Shown piece by piece: positions 25,980 to 37,088 of a stretch of 64,000 bases of DNA. Source of the DNA: Physcomitrium patens (taxonomy: Eukaryota; Streptophyta; Bryopsida; Funariales; Funariaceae); NCBI RefSeq assembly GCF_000002425.4, contig NC_037275.1, positions 14,907,889 through 14,971,888 on the forward strand, in the 5' to 3' direction. The position numbers and the translations under genes were made by a program. Within the stretch, counting starts at the first letter, position 1, and every line of letters starts with the position of its first letter. The notes beneath the pieces were generated by a model, which had not been told where the DNA came from, did not search any database, and was given only the letters and a program-made list of their open reading frames with translations.

Positions 25980-27078
25980 TTGTTGGTTCCATCATTTCTA
26001 GTTCTAATTACAAATCTTCTTCCTCTTCCAATCCGTCTAGCGACTCTTTCTTCAATTGGGTTGAAAGATCTTCATTATACTCTCTCAATTCATAGACTTG
26101 AGCCTCCAGTTTCAAGATCTGGGCATGATAGAGTTCCAATTGATGCTGTTGCTGACTCATCCATTCTAGACAATCTTCAATTGATGCTTGTGACTAGCTC
26201 CTCACGATTAACTCTTCCATTAATTTTACCACCTCAACTTGTAAAACTTTGATGTCGGACCTCAATTCCTCTGTTTTACATTTGGATTTATCACTCAATC
26301 CTGCTTTCTCTTTTGCCAATAACTCGGCTTTTTCTCATTCCACTTGCAATTGGCATTTGAGTTTCTCCCATTCCAAATTCCATATCTTGCAAGTCTAGAT
26401 CAATTCATCCCATAGTCCTTCCACAATCCGTAATATGTGATCTTTTTCTTGCATCCAAGCTTCTTGTTTCTTTAAAAATCTCCTCTCCAATGTCAAATTG
26501 GATTCTGCATTCTCTTGAAAGATCCGTTGTTTTTTTGTGATTTTTTGGATCTGCTTTGATATTACTTTCTTATTGGCCTCTAATTCCCATTTGCTACTGC
26601 CGTCTACATCCAATGCTCGCACTATATAATATATTTGTGAAATATGCTTCAATAGAGTATTCTTAAGGGTTAATCTTTCGAACAATTGACCATGTGGAAA
26701 TACCAACTGATTGATATCTATTGTAACTAGGGCTTCATTCTCCTCTCCCACTGCAAAATAAATTGGAATCCGCTCTGATTCAATGGCTAGAACGATCCTT
26801 GGTACCAGTGCATGACTTGACTCCCCAATTTTGTATATTATATTTGATACGTTGACATTCTGTGCCATCGAATTCTGTTCTCTTTGAGGAGACACTAGCA
26901 CTGGTATAAGACTTTCTTTGATTAGCAGTGTTTAATGCAATGTGTACATAATCTCAACAGACATATAGTTGGAACAAAGCAAATATGTGAACTTTTCTAA
27001 TTTTCACTTAGTTTCTATCTCTGCATGAATATGAGTAGCTACATAAGCTACCCAATTGAACACCATTCTTTCTAACGC
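25980..27078 (-). pseudogene. Family B third ORF, 3' part (coiled coil)
   Basis: On the - strand, between the pol-like region and the 3' LTR, lies an extra reading frame. The longest open piece, 26395-26901, gives 168 residues rich in Glu, Lys and Gln, with segments such as KQIQKITKKQRIFQEN and ERRFLKKQEAWMQEKD that look coiled-coil. Coil-like sequence continues left to about 25980, and coding-like sequence continues right to 27078 (MVFNWVAYVATHIHAEI). I recognise no envelope, protease or nucleic-acid domain. The same ORF recurs in B2 (41500-41760) and near B3 (38780-39056, + strand). The copy is broken and split by a type D LTR. Confidence 0.6.
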
Positions 27079-28894
27079 TGTCGTAATGTGTGAAGTCTTG
27101 CTTGAGAATGCTCCGGGCACCTGGCTGTAGAAGGAAGAATAGAAATTGCGATAACAAAATCCTAATTCTAATAGAATATTAACAATGCTCTAATTAGACT
27201 ATAATAATGATAAACAAACGTAATCAAATTCAAAAAAACTCAAAGAAATTTCAAACAAACAATAAATTTTTTAAAGAAATATTAGAATGATCACAAATAT
27301 TACTCAAATATATGTCAATTCAACCTTAATTTAATTTTAGTTAAAATCCTATTGAATTTCACTCAAACTTTAGACCAAACCTGATTAAATCTTAAACCCT
27401 AATAAATCCTAAATCCTAAGTCAAATCCTAAACAAACCTTAAATTAAACCCTAAATCAAACCCTATTTCAAATCCTAAATGAAACCCTAAACCAAATCCT
27501 AAACACTAATCCAAACTCTAATCCAATCCTAAATCCTAATCCAAACCCTAAATCCTAAACCAAACCTTAAATCAAATCATAACCAAACCCTAATCCAAAT
27601 CCTAATCAAACCCTAACCAAACCCTAAACCCTAATCCAAATCCTAATCCAAATCCTAAATCAAACCCTAACCAAATCCTAAACCCTAATCTAAACCCTAA
27701 TCCAATCCTAAATCCTAACCAAACCCTAAACCCTAATCCAAACCCTAATCCAAACCCTAAATCAAATCCTAACCAAATCCTAATCCAAACCCTAAACTCT
27801 AAATCAAACCCTAAATCGAACCCTAGCCAAACCCTAATCCAAATCCTAGTAATTCCTATGACAAATTTAAACCTCAATATCTAATGAATTAACCGTTGAT
27901 CTCAATTCAAAATTTGCAAATTGCTTAAAAATCAAGTTTAAAACAAGCACAAAAAATTTGAAAAGGATCGGAGTTACGAAATTGACGAAAACCAAAAAAT
28001 GTGTTCAGGTATTAGCCGGCCTCCTTCTCCAATCTGGATGCCAACATTCCAGAGCCAATTTCTCTTCTTTGCACCGTTCGATTGGTTTCAAATTTCTCAT
28101 GGACATAGAAAAACAAGTCTAATACCCTTTCACATAAGTTTTTCTCCAATCCAACTAGTAAATTGCATGAAATCTTAAAAACCCTCACTCGACCTAAAAT
28201 TCTACTTTCTAAGACCTTAACCAGCTTAAACCTCAATATCTCTCACTATAACCGTTAGATCGAGCTCAAATTCACAAAATGTATTTAAAACAACTATAAT
28301 CATGAACCCAAAAAATTTCACCCGTAGATCTGCTTCAAAACTCTTGAAATCACTCAAAACATAAATCCTATTTTATTTCATAAAACCCAAGTCATCCGAA
28401 ACAAACCTCCTTTTTGCAAAGCTTTTACAAAGTCATATCAACTTCAAATCACCCAAAATCAATGCCCATAGAAACCATATTTAATCTTCTATCAAACCCC
28501 ACTCTCCGATTCGCCAAAGAGTTCCGGAGTCGTCGTTGAGACTCGGTTTTGTGCTTCAGGGTCTGATTTCGACCCTAGTTCATAACCGGCCTTCTCCAGG
28601 TATCAACTTTCGTCTTTTTGAGGTAATTTTTACTAATTTGCACTCCTAACTCCTCCCTACATATGTCTATATCCTTTATTTTTCTAATCTACCTTGTTTT
28701 GCCTTATTTATGGCCTTATAAAGTAAATAGAAGCATAATTTGTAAAAAGGCAGCATTAGCACCTTTAATTTTTCTACCCTTTTACTAATATCTATTTTTC
28801 CAAGATAATTTGCTACAATATTTTTGAAGTGAGATCCTCAAAACATGATATATATCTTCACCCTTTTATCTATTAGTCATATTACATCACGACA
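27079..28894. mobile_element. Type D LTR (probable solo LTR) inside the B third ORF
   Basis: About 1,816 bp with inverted ends TGTCGT...ACGACA. Its left end (CTTGAGAATGCTCCGGGCAC) resembles the family C LTR start at 49944, and its right end (TAGTCATATTACATCA) resembles the C LTR end at 32162. No gag, pol or second LTR adjoins it, so it looks like a solo LTR. Flanks AACGC (left) and GCGCT (right) are only a partial match as a target duplication. B third-ORF sequence resumes on both sides. It carries the telomere-like array at 27385-27850. Confidence 0.72.
27385..27850. repeat. Degenerate telomere-like CCCTAA(A) array within an LTR
   Basis: About 465 bp composed almost entirely of CCCTAA, CCCTAAATC, TCCTAAT and CCAAACCCTAAT variants, with a frequent 12-bp period AAACCCTAATCC. 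It resembles the plant telomere unit CCCTAAA but is irregular. The related LTRs at about 30058-30072 and 50238-50255 carry a single AAACCCTAATCC at a comparable place, which suggests local growth from an LTR motif and not a captured chromosome end. Confidence 0.85.
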
Positions 28895-29692
28895 GCGCTC
28901 CTACCGTTGCATATAATAACCGTTTAGACATATACATGGCATGTTGGTATAATCCTAACCGCCTCACCACAAAGTGGAATTATTCTATAAGTTTAGGTGA
29001 AAGTGCTTCAGCAATCCACCAACCTTGGCTCCTCTCAAATGATGATATACCTCCCTTGAAAAATCTTCCAAGGCTAAAATTGCTTGACTCATCGGCTCCT
29101 CCCGCAATCTCTCCAATGAGCAGAAATAACACCTTTTTTAGGATTGTTTCATCAATCCTAATAATTCTTCCTTGTACGACACTCAATCCATCCTTAGGAT
29201 CATAATTCGTTATGTATTACTCCACTAATGCCAAATTGATTTGTGGTAAGTAACCAGACTAGTGCAAAAACTAGAACAACTATGCATTCCGAAAGTCTCT
29301 TATTCTTCTCGGCGTCCAATAGATATCTAACTTCATCGACTCCATATTTGTAACAATTATCACAGACGCTGGTTTTGACGCGTGTTTAGCTCTCATATTT
29401 TGGCCATTGTCCTCTTTGTCTGTACCTTGCTTTGCACTTTCAATCGCCATGACGCTTCCTCTCAAGCTCTTAACCTCTTAACTGGAATTGTTACTCTCGA
29501 ATATACAAGCAACACAAGAAATGACAATCTGAGAAAACCAACCAAAAATGATAATACAGAATGACATCTAATTGATGCTCCACTCCTATTCTCTTACTAC
29601 CGATGATCATGACAACATAATATCCATACTGTCTGTTTCTCACCTCCGTCTCATTTGATAGATTAGTAATTACTAATTATTCTTTCAACCGT
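28895..29692 (-). pseudogene. Family B third ORF, upstream part, and linker
   Basis: Coding-like - strand sequence continues beyond the type D LTR, including IGEIAGGADESSNFSLGRFF and GWWIAEALSPKLIE near 28980-29110 and SMKLDIYWTPRRIRDF near 29290. It may be related to proteins annotated as putative plant transposon protein near gypsy elements, but that is a weak impression. The part from about 29460 to 29690 matches 41740-41890 in B2. It is broken. Confidence 0.5.
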
Positions 29693-32162
29693 TGTTGTAT
29701 TACGTGCTATCTTGCTTGAGAACGCACCGAGCATCTGACTATGGAAGATAAAACGACGTTTACAAGTATCTAAGTAGTCTAGTGGGTTTCAACCATCTAA
29801 ATACAAACTATTTCGGATTTCAATATAAAAGCTTAATCTCAATACAAAGTGCTTAGAATCACTATTTTTAATAACTTTAGAATATTATAAGCACAAATTC
29901 TTTTGTTATTTGTTAGTTTTATTTTATTTTATTTTTATTATTTATTATTTTATTATTTTATTATTTTATTATTTTATTATTTTATTTTTATATTTTTATA
30001 TTTTTATATTTTTATATTTTTAATTTTTTAATTTTTAATTTTTAATTTTTTAATTTTTAAACCCTAATCCTAGACAGTGAGCTTCGGCAAGCTGTAATTC
30101 TCAATCTCACTGTCCGATTGTTGTAAAACTTCTACCACTAGTGTCTTTGTAAGTCTTCTAAATGCTCAAGAAGTTTCAATCCAATCCAACTTACAAATTA
30201 CAAAAAAATGCCGTAAATCCACACTGATGTTCCTTGACCGCCGCCTAAAAAGTTGATGACGAACTTTGACTTGCAATTTCTCCTTCTCCAAATGTTAATT
30301 CTCATTCAAACTTTATGTGCAGCTTTGCCTTTAAGTCTTCGACTTACCACATTAAAATTCACCTTATTTCAGCTCATAAATCTCTAGATATTACAGAAAT
30401 CCTAAACAAATCCAATATGCTGACTTTTGATCCCTCTTTACATTAATGATCAAATATCCTCTATCTCTACCATTAGATTAATATAAATTTTTGCATACAC
30501 TTGGCATAATTAACCATCTAGATACCTCTAAAATTTCAACCGCAGATATTTTTCCAATTTTACAAAACAGTCAAGAGTACTAGCCTTAATTTTATTGCAA
30601 AAAATCCAATTCACCAATACAAACACAGACTTTGAGCAACAATTGCAAAGTCCTCCCAAACCCTATGAAATTAAGTCTTTTACCTTTGGAAGGAGCCTCG
30701 AGCTAGCTCTCTGATCTCAAAAATCCTCGATTCCTCGAATGCCCTCTTCTTTTCTCTTTTCTTGAGTTTTATTCCGTGAGGTTCGATATTCTTCCACCTT
30801 AGACTCAAAATTGGAACAGTAGACCATGCTTCCTTGGAATTCCCACTTCTAAGAGGATCTGTCCATGGAAAGGATGTTTCCTCAAAATGGCATAAAGAAC
30901 GGAACAACTTAAAATGGAACCGAAGCCTCTATAATCGAGACGTCATTGGATTGCCCAACCGAGTTAGGACTCATACTGGATAAGAGGTGCGTAACAGGAC
31001 CTGGATTAGATGTTCCCGTAATTGGGTCAAATTGGCCCTTCACATCAGATTCACCAAAATATAAAATTGGTCCTTTCTCCTTTTGTTGATTCTTGATAAG
31101 AACGACTCAGACTCATTCCACCTGATTTACCAAGGAATCTTAAGGACCTTGATTTATCTCCTCAATTTTTCTTTGGCTTTGGATCTGCTGATCCCAATTA
31201 TTGAAATTGAATGGAGCATTACATTGCTCATAAGTATGCCCTGAATGCTTGTAATTCCTACACACTGGTGCGTAATCGTTACTAGCTCTGGGATTGGGAC
31301 ATTAACTAGCATAACGACCAATCTATCTACAACAGAAACAACAAAGTGGTCTTCTTGCACCCCCATCAGGCGTATTGGGTGTCTCCATCGATGTATACCT
31401 ACTAGACTTGTTCCATGTAGGATTAGAAAATGTTCCTGGTTGTCCCATTGATACGGAGGGTACTTGATTTGATGATGTCGGTGGAGCATATTGCTAATAC
31501 CTTTGTTGCTCCTTACCATAGTTTGGGGGTTTCGACGCACATCCTTGATTAAAATCAAAATCTTGAAAGTTATTGAATGCTCAATTTTGTCGATTAGATC
31601 GATTTCCATTCCATCCATACGTATTTCTCGTTTGAACTTGATTAACGTCCCACAGAGTCGGTGGAATCATGGTTTGATTAGTAAATTATTGTTGCTTTTG
31701 CCAATTCCAACAATTAGCTATTAAGTGCTTTCTTCCACAAAATATACATTGATCCATCATTTGTGAGGGTGAAGAGAATTCTGTTATCAAATGACCATGA
31801 TCCTTACAATTATTGCACCATACATTGGTCCTAGTATTGGTAGGCTTGTGCCTCTTTTCCTTATCTTAGGCCATATTAACAGCCATTTTTTCCATTTTCT
31901 TCGTCAAATTCAATAACAAGGCTTCATTGGAATCTTTTGGAGCTAGTATTATTGGTAACTCTGCCGCTTGTTGTTGATATGGAAAATATAGAGCAAACGC
32001 TATTATCACATTCAGTGGTATAGCTTGCAATGGGGTGACATTAACTGGCCCTTGAATACTGGCACTGGAATTGGCCACTGTTTCTAACATCCAAGATGAC
32101 TAAATATTAATAAATTATTTTTTATTTATATTTTCACCATATAGTCATGTTACAATACAACA
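29693..32162 (-). repeat. Family C 3' LTR of C1, containing family B gag-protease sequence
   Basis: The ends are TGTTGTAT (29693) and ATACAACA (32162), perfect 8-bp inverted termini. The right edge abuts a purine tract on the element strand, and the left edge matches the C2 LTR start that lies next to a primer site. At about 30765-32087 the LTR encloses sequence homologous to family B protease and gag, in the same orientation as C. The outer parts (29693-30760 and 32088-32162) are C-type LTR. A T-rich TTTTA/TTTTAT tract occupies about 29925-30055. Confidence 0.75.
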
Positions 32163-32177
32163 TCCACCCCCTCTGAA
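32163..32177 (-). other. Polypurine tract of C1
   Basis: Read on the - strand this is CAGAGGGGGTGGA followed directly by the LTR start TGTTGTATTG. Position and composition fit the second-strand priming tract of an LTR element. The same tract sits at 43954-43968 in C2. Confidence 0.8.
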
Positions 32178-32225
32178 CCTGTGCATCTTCTAGTATGCAC
32201 CCAAATAACCTAGTTGTTGTTTGAT

Positions 32226-34493
32226 TCATAATATGTTCTCCAAGTCTTCGTCCAAATCCTCTTCATTATTTTTGCTATCCAAGTCAATTTCATCTTCTTG
32301 TTGAAAAATATCTATGTCTTTATTAAGGTCTTCTATATTTAATTCTGTGTATCTTTGTTTAAATATTTTTACTTGCTTCCTTGTAATTGATATTTTTAAT
32401 CTTGTTCTATCTAACTCCCGCAATGAGTAAGTTGCATTATCATGAATAATTGTTACCACATACGGTCCAAACCATTGTTTAGAAAACTTCCTTAAATCAC
32501 TATGTTGATTGTTCAAGCTACTATCATAGACCAAAATCCAATCACCTTCTTCAATTACTTTAGGCTTCAATCAATGCTTCTTATCAAATCGTGCCTTGTT
32601 TTGTAACCTTGCTCTTTTTAACCTTTCTAATGCTATTTGCACATCTTCCGATCTTTGCTCTAATTTTTGAATTCTAATAGCTAAAAGTTCTTCTCTTATC
32701 AATCCATCTTCCCATAGTAGCACACTCCAAGTAGGTATTTTTTTTTCAATTGGCATAATTGGTTTTTGACTTGTCATAAGCTCAATAGGCATATATCATG
32801 TTATTGAGCTATGAGTTGTTCGATCAGTCCATAATGCAAATGACAAAAGTCGTGGCCATTCTCTAACCTTCTCATTATAAGCTTTAACTAATGCTTTCAC
32901 AATCGGTAGGTGACTACATTCACTTTTTGCATTTCCTTCAGGATTATAAGCAATATTGAGTGATAGTTTAATTCTATATCTTTCAAAGAATTCACGAGCT
33001 TCTTGTCCATTTAATTTTCTATGATCTGCAGTGATTTTTCCTACACATCTATAGCTGCAAATAACATCTTCAAGCAAAAATCTATAAATTCCTTCTGTAG
33101 TTTTTGTTTTCAATGCTCTTCCTTCTACTTGATTTGATAAATCTTCGTGAACTAAGTCCAAATATCTTATTTGTCATAACTCGATTGGCATAATAAACAA
33201 ATCAACAACCCATTTAAAATGATAGCTAGAAAATATGTAGGATGAAGACCATCTCGATGTCGTATATTAGAATACGCTTGATAAATTTCACATGACTCTA
33301 CAAATAAGAACACATCTTGATACATATTTTTCTACCAATATCGTTCCTTAAGTTTACCAAAAGTAGTCCAAATTCCTCTATGTCCTACCCATAAACTATC
33401 ATGAAATTCTTTTAATGATTTTTCTTTCTGTTCTTTATTAACTATCATTCTTTGTGGCATTCCAATTCTTTTCTTTGGTCTCTTCCATAAGAATCTTTTT
33501 TGAAGCAAAAATCCATATGTTTTTTTTTCTTATTTGTTTAAATTTTTTTGTAGACCAATTTTTTTGCTTAGTCAAGGTATTCAAGTAATGACCAATATCC
33601 AATAATTCTCTTTTATAAAATTCTTGAAGAAATAGCTTGTCTTCTTTGTTAAGATTTGATATTGAATTGAATTTTGATCCAACATCATCAATGTCTTCAA
33701 CCATTTTGTCTTCTCTTTTATATCTTGCTCAAGATAGCATGTTTGCTACTAAATTGTCTTTTCTAGCAACATGTTTAAATTCCAGATTTAATGACTTAAT
33801 ATAAGCAATCCATCTTAATATTGCAATATCCGGTATTGAACAATTAGTAATCATTCCAAGCAATGGCAAACAATCTATTTCAATTATTACTATTACACCA
33901 ATCAAATAATCCCTTTCAGCTTTCATAGCCGAAACAACTCTCCAAAGTTCTCTTTTGACTTGCAAATATGCATGTTGATGAGTACTTAAAACTTTAGTTC
34001 CAAATCAAACTAAAAATCTTTTTTCACTTGAATCATCTTGATCCACTGTCCATCCAATAACAATAGGATTAGTATCTATAGTAAGAATTACTTGTCTATT
34101 AAATTCATAATCAATTCTTCTTAAAATTGGAGGTATCATCAATAACACCTTTAGCTTCTGCATTGCTTCAGTATGTTTTCTTTCTCATTTAAATTGATAA
34201 CCCTTATGTAATAATTCATACAATGGATCTGCTACATGAGCATAATGAGGAATCCATATACAATAAAATACACAAGCTCCTAAAAACTTACGTATTTTTG
34301 TTAAAGAGTCACATGAATCTTTCATCCTTCCAATTGCATCAACTTTGCTTGGATCTGGCTTTCTCCCATAAAACATACAGAAATGTCCATCAATAAGAGC
34401 TTCCTGCACTCTAAATGTAGATTTTGCTCTTGAAAGTGTAAGATGAATCTCTTCAAGTCAAGTTAAAATCTTTTCACAATCTTGTATATGATT
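32226..34493 (-). pseudogene. C1 pol remnant: RT end, RNase H, integrase with GPY/F module
   Basis: From right to left: an RT end with GRKPDPSKVDAIGRM and FLGACVFYCIWIPHYAHVAD (34185-34409). Next comes RNase H with QVKRELWRVVSAMKAERDYL and the DCLPLLGM / LEFKHVARKDNLVANMLSRA region (33729-33965). Integrase pieces with NPEGNAKSECSHLPIVKAL follow (32571-33161), and then a C-terminal GPY/F-type module with KQWFGPYVV and YSLREL (32226-32570). The order is Ty3/gypsy. It is broken. Confidence 0.85.
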
Positions 34494-35263
34494 ATAATAT
34501 ATGTAAATAAATTTTGTGGTAAGTTACTGGTTGGTTATTGACAACCTTGAAAATTAGACTTATGATTACGTAGTTTAATTGGTAATAATAGGATGTTAAT
34601 GGGACAAATGGTTAAGAATTCAAAGGATCATAACCTTTCAAATCTGCTAGCCGATGGTCCATCTTTTAGTAGGATAAAGAAGTTGAGAAGTGAGAGATTG
34701 GAGCCAAACTATGAGAGTCGTAAGCCAGGATAAGCTTGGTGCTATCTCTTTATTTTCTTTTTTTTTTATTATTTGCTTATGAAGAACTATGATTAAGAGA
34801 AGTATTATTGAAACTGTGATTAGAATATTGTAGAATATGACTTTGGATTGACCGTTTTGGAGAAAAACTGTGACCTTGAAAATTGAGATTATCGAATTGT
34901 ATTGTGTTAAGTAAAGATATTGAATTTTGTGTGATGAATTAAAAAATTGAATATAATAAGTAAGCTGAAGATTACTAATTGAATATATATAAATAGTAAA
35001 GAGAGTAAGTGGGAGATAAACTGATAAGAATATGGAAGTATTATTTAATTGATAGTCGTAGAATGGATTATGTGTTGAATTAAGACAGAAGTAGTAAGCC
35101 TTGGTGTTTTGTAGTTTGATAATTGATTTTAGATAGCTAGAGTACAATCAATTGTGACACTTACAGACCCAATTCATATAACCAGTCTTTTTTCGTGTTC
35201 AAACCGACCTCTATTAGTTCAATTGCTTTGGTATATTAAAACTAGAACACAACTAGAACAACA
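34492..35263 (+). repeat. Family B-like LTR of B3, + orientation
   Basis: Its reverse complement matches the LTR at 38195-38775 closely, including CCTTTGAATTCTTA and the AGCACCAAGCTTATCCTGG block. It ends CTAGAACAACA at 35263, three bases before a + strand primer-site-like sequence. The left edge is set by where C1 homology stops. Confidence 0.8.
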
Positions 35264-35266
35264 TTT

Positions 35267-35284
35267 TGGCACTGCTGTCGGAGA
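35267..35284 (+). other. Primer binding site of B3 (tRNA-Asp-like)
   Basis: TGGCACTGCTGTCGGAGA resembles the plant gypsy primer site TGGCGCCGTTGCCGGGGA, complementary to tRNA-Asp. The differences are mostly the transitions expected from decay of methylated cytosines. Its position, three bases after the LTR, is right. Confidence 0.7.
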
Positions 35285-36004
35285 AATGATAATAATATGA
35301 AATGTTAGAAATTGATTGTATGGGAAATGGAATTATATGTTGAATAAGAATGTGAGAAGAATTAGTTTTAGGATTACAAATATGTGAGTTTTAATTTAAG
35401 GTAGTATTGATTTTATAAAGAAGAATGAAAGATTATGAGTGATAATCATGAAGGGGAGGATTATCAAAAAATTAATCGACAAGCAAAAGAAAGACAATAG
35501 CAATTATGCATGAGAAATCTCCTACGAGATTGACAAAAAGGAATTGTAGGTCCAAGTAAAACCAAAAGAAGAAAAATTCAAATTCAAATAGCAAGGAGAC
35601 CAATGATAACACTAATGGCCGCGGGAGTGCCAAAAGTACCAATTTCAACACAAATGGGAGCAGTAGGAGACTGCACTACAAGTGTGGCACAATTACCTAC
35701 TTTAGTGGTTGACCAAGCTCTGATCTCAATCATCATATATCTCAATTCTTGTTAGCCTGCATGGCTAATAATGGTAGAATTGAAGACATTTAGTTGAGAT
35801 GGTTGTCAATAATTTTAAAAGATACAGCTTTTGAATGGTTTAATCGGCAACTAGTGGATAGATTTTTCCAATTGGGAGGCCTTGAGGAATGCCTTCCTAT
35901 CCTATTTTAGACCAATTGGATTTAAAGATTGACTTTGAGAAAGTTTTATGAATAGTAAGATGTTTACAGAGAAATAAATAGAGTCCTATTATGGTCTTCT
36001 AAAT
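35285..36004 (+). pseudogene. B3 leader and gag remnant
   Basis: On the + strand, gag-like blocks such as ACMANNGRIEDI and LKDTAFEWFNRQLVD match the family B gag seen on the - strand at 52424-52807. The gag is broken and interrupted at about 36005 by an LTR-like insertion. Confidence 0.7.
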
Positions 36005-36898
36005 CCTTGTTTATTCTTATATGAAGATTTTTCCGAACTTCAACATCTCATATCTCTTAATCCGACCGTCCAAACAAACTCAAATTTTATATGAGATACT
36101 GATGTATTTTTATTAACTTCTACAACAATTTTCAACGGCAAATTCATTGCAAATCTTGAGATATCTTGAAATCCATAACAGCCGCTTCAAACCCTTGTCT
36201 TTATACATCCACGTGCAATTTTCTTCATATATCACACAATATAAGCTAAAATTCCACGAAATTTGTATGTATAGCTTTTTAACACAAAATTTTACATTCT
36301 CCAAAAATTTTGAGCCAAAAATTCGTCCAAAAACTCAAGTTATGGCTCCAACCATTACTACAAATAAACCCGCTTACTTACTGCTTTTGATTTGGAAGCG
36401 TCACCTTCAACTCCTTACAATTCCTTCATATGAACTCCAAAAGCAATAATTCTTTTGTGAAAGATGTAGGCCTTGAAATCGCTTTTCCAGTCGCACCTTC
36501 CGATCTTCGAAAGCTATTGTAAAACTCTTCGTACTCTCAAAAGAGTAACAGTATGTCTTAAATAAACACATTAACTTCAAACGGTTATAACTTTTTCACC
36601 CTAACTCCAAATCCTCTAATTTTTGTATACAAATTGTTTTCCAAATCCTAAATTTTACAATACTAGCTTCTAATCTCCGAATGCCCCCTTTGAAGTCGCC
36701 GAAACCCTTCTTAAGGTCGCAGGCAGCCTCCTCAAAGCCCATCGGGCATGGTATTCGACCAATAGGGATGAAGTTCCCCATTCCTTGCCTTCATCCGACC
36801 ATGCCTTGCTTTCATCCCTCCCAATTAGCTTCCTACTAGTTTAGATTTTCATTCTTAGGTTTCTTCCTTTTTCCAAGGTTTTATACTAAACATTTAGG

Positions 36899-36933
<35 letters not shown>

Positions 36934-37088
36934 TGTCAAAATCCAAAGAAATAAAGAAATAAAGTAAAGTTTCTTATACCAACTCCTTTTAATTTAATCT
37001 ACTAGCCACTCTAATATACATCTAGATTTATCAACATATAATATTTTTTAGCTAATTTTTACATACTGTAAGCATTTACAGTACAACA
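36005..37088. mobile_element. Type D-like LTR inserted in B3 gag
   Basis: About 1.08 kb that interrupts B3. Its composition and phrases (for example ATCTCTTAATCCGACCGTCC) resemble the type D LTR at 28240-28260, and its right end, TTACAGTACAACA, resembles the C/D LTR terminus. B gag resumes at about 37089 with GACGTCATCAAACC. It contains an (AT)n run at about 36901-36930. The left edge is uncertain, and it may be truncated. Confidence 0.55.

Larger units (their letters stand above)
29693..34493 (-). mobile_element. Family C gypsy element C1, truncated
   Basis: On the - strand C1 keeps its 3' LTR (29693-32162), a polypurine tract beside it (complement of 32163-32177), and the 3' half of pol: end of RT, RNase H and integrase. 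It stops at about 34493, where an oppositely oriented family B LTR begins; the 5' half and 5' LTR are absent. It is broken. The pol section from about 33438 to 34493 is nearly identical to C2. Confidence 0.8.

Noticed and set aside
27385-27850. Relic of a chromosome end fusion
   Set aside because: The array is inside an LTR whose relatives carry the seed motif, so local expansion is the simpler explanation.
27602-27877. Open frame with a Gly-Leu-Phe-Asp type repeat protein on the - strand
   Set aside because: It is simply the translation of the CCCTAA-type array; the repeats leave several frames open and there is no gene context.
34647-35147. 166-codon - strand frame rich in Tyr, Leu and Ser
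   Set aside because: It lies wholly within the B3 LTR and has no domain; an AT-rich LTR read backwards explains it.
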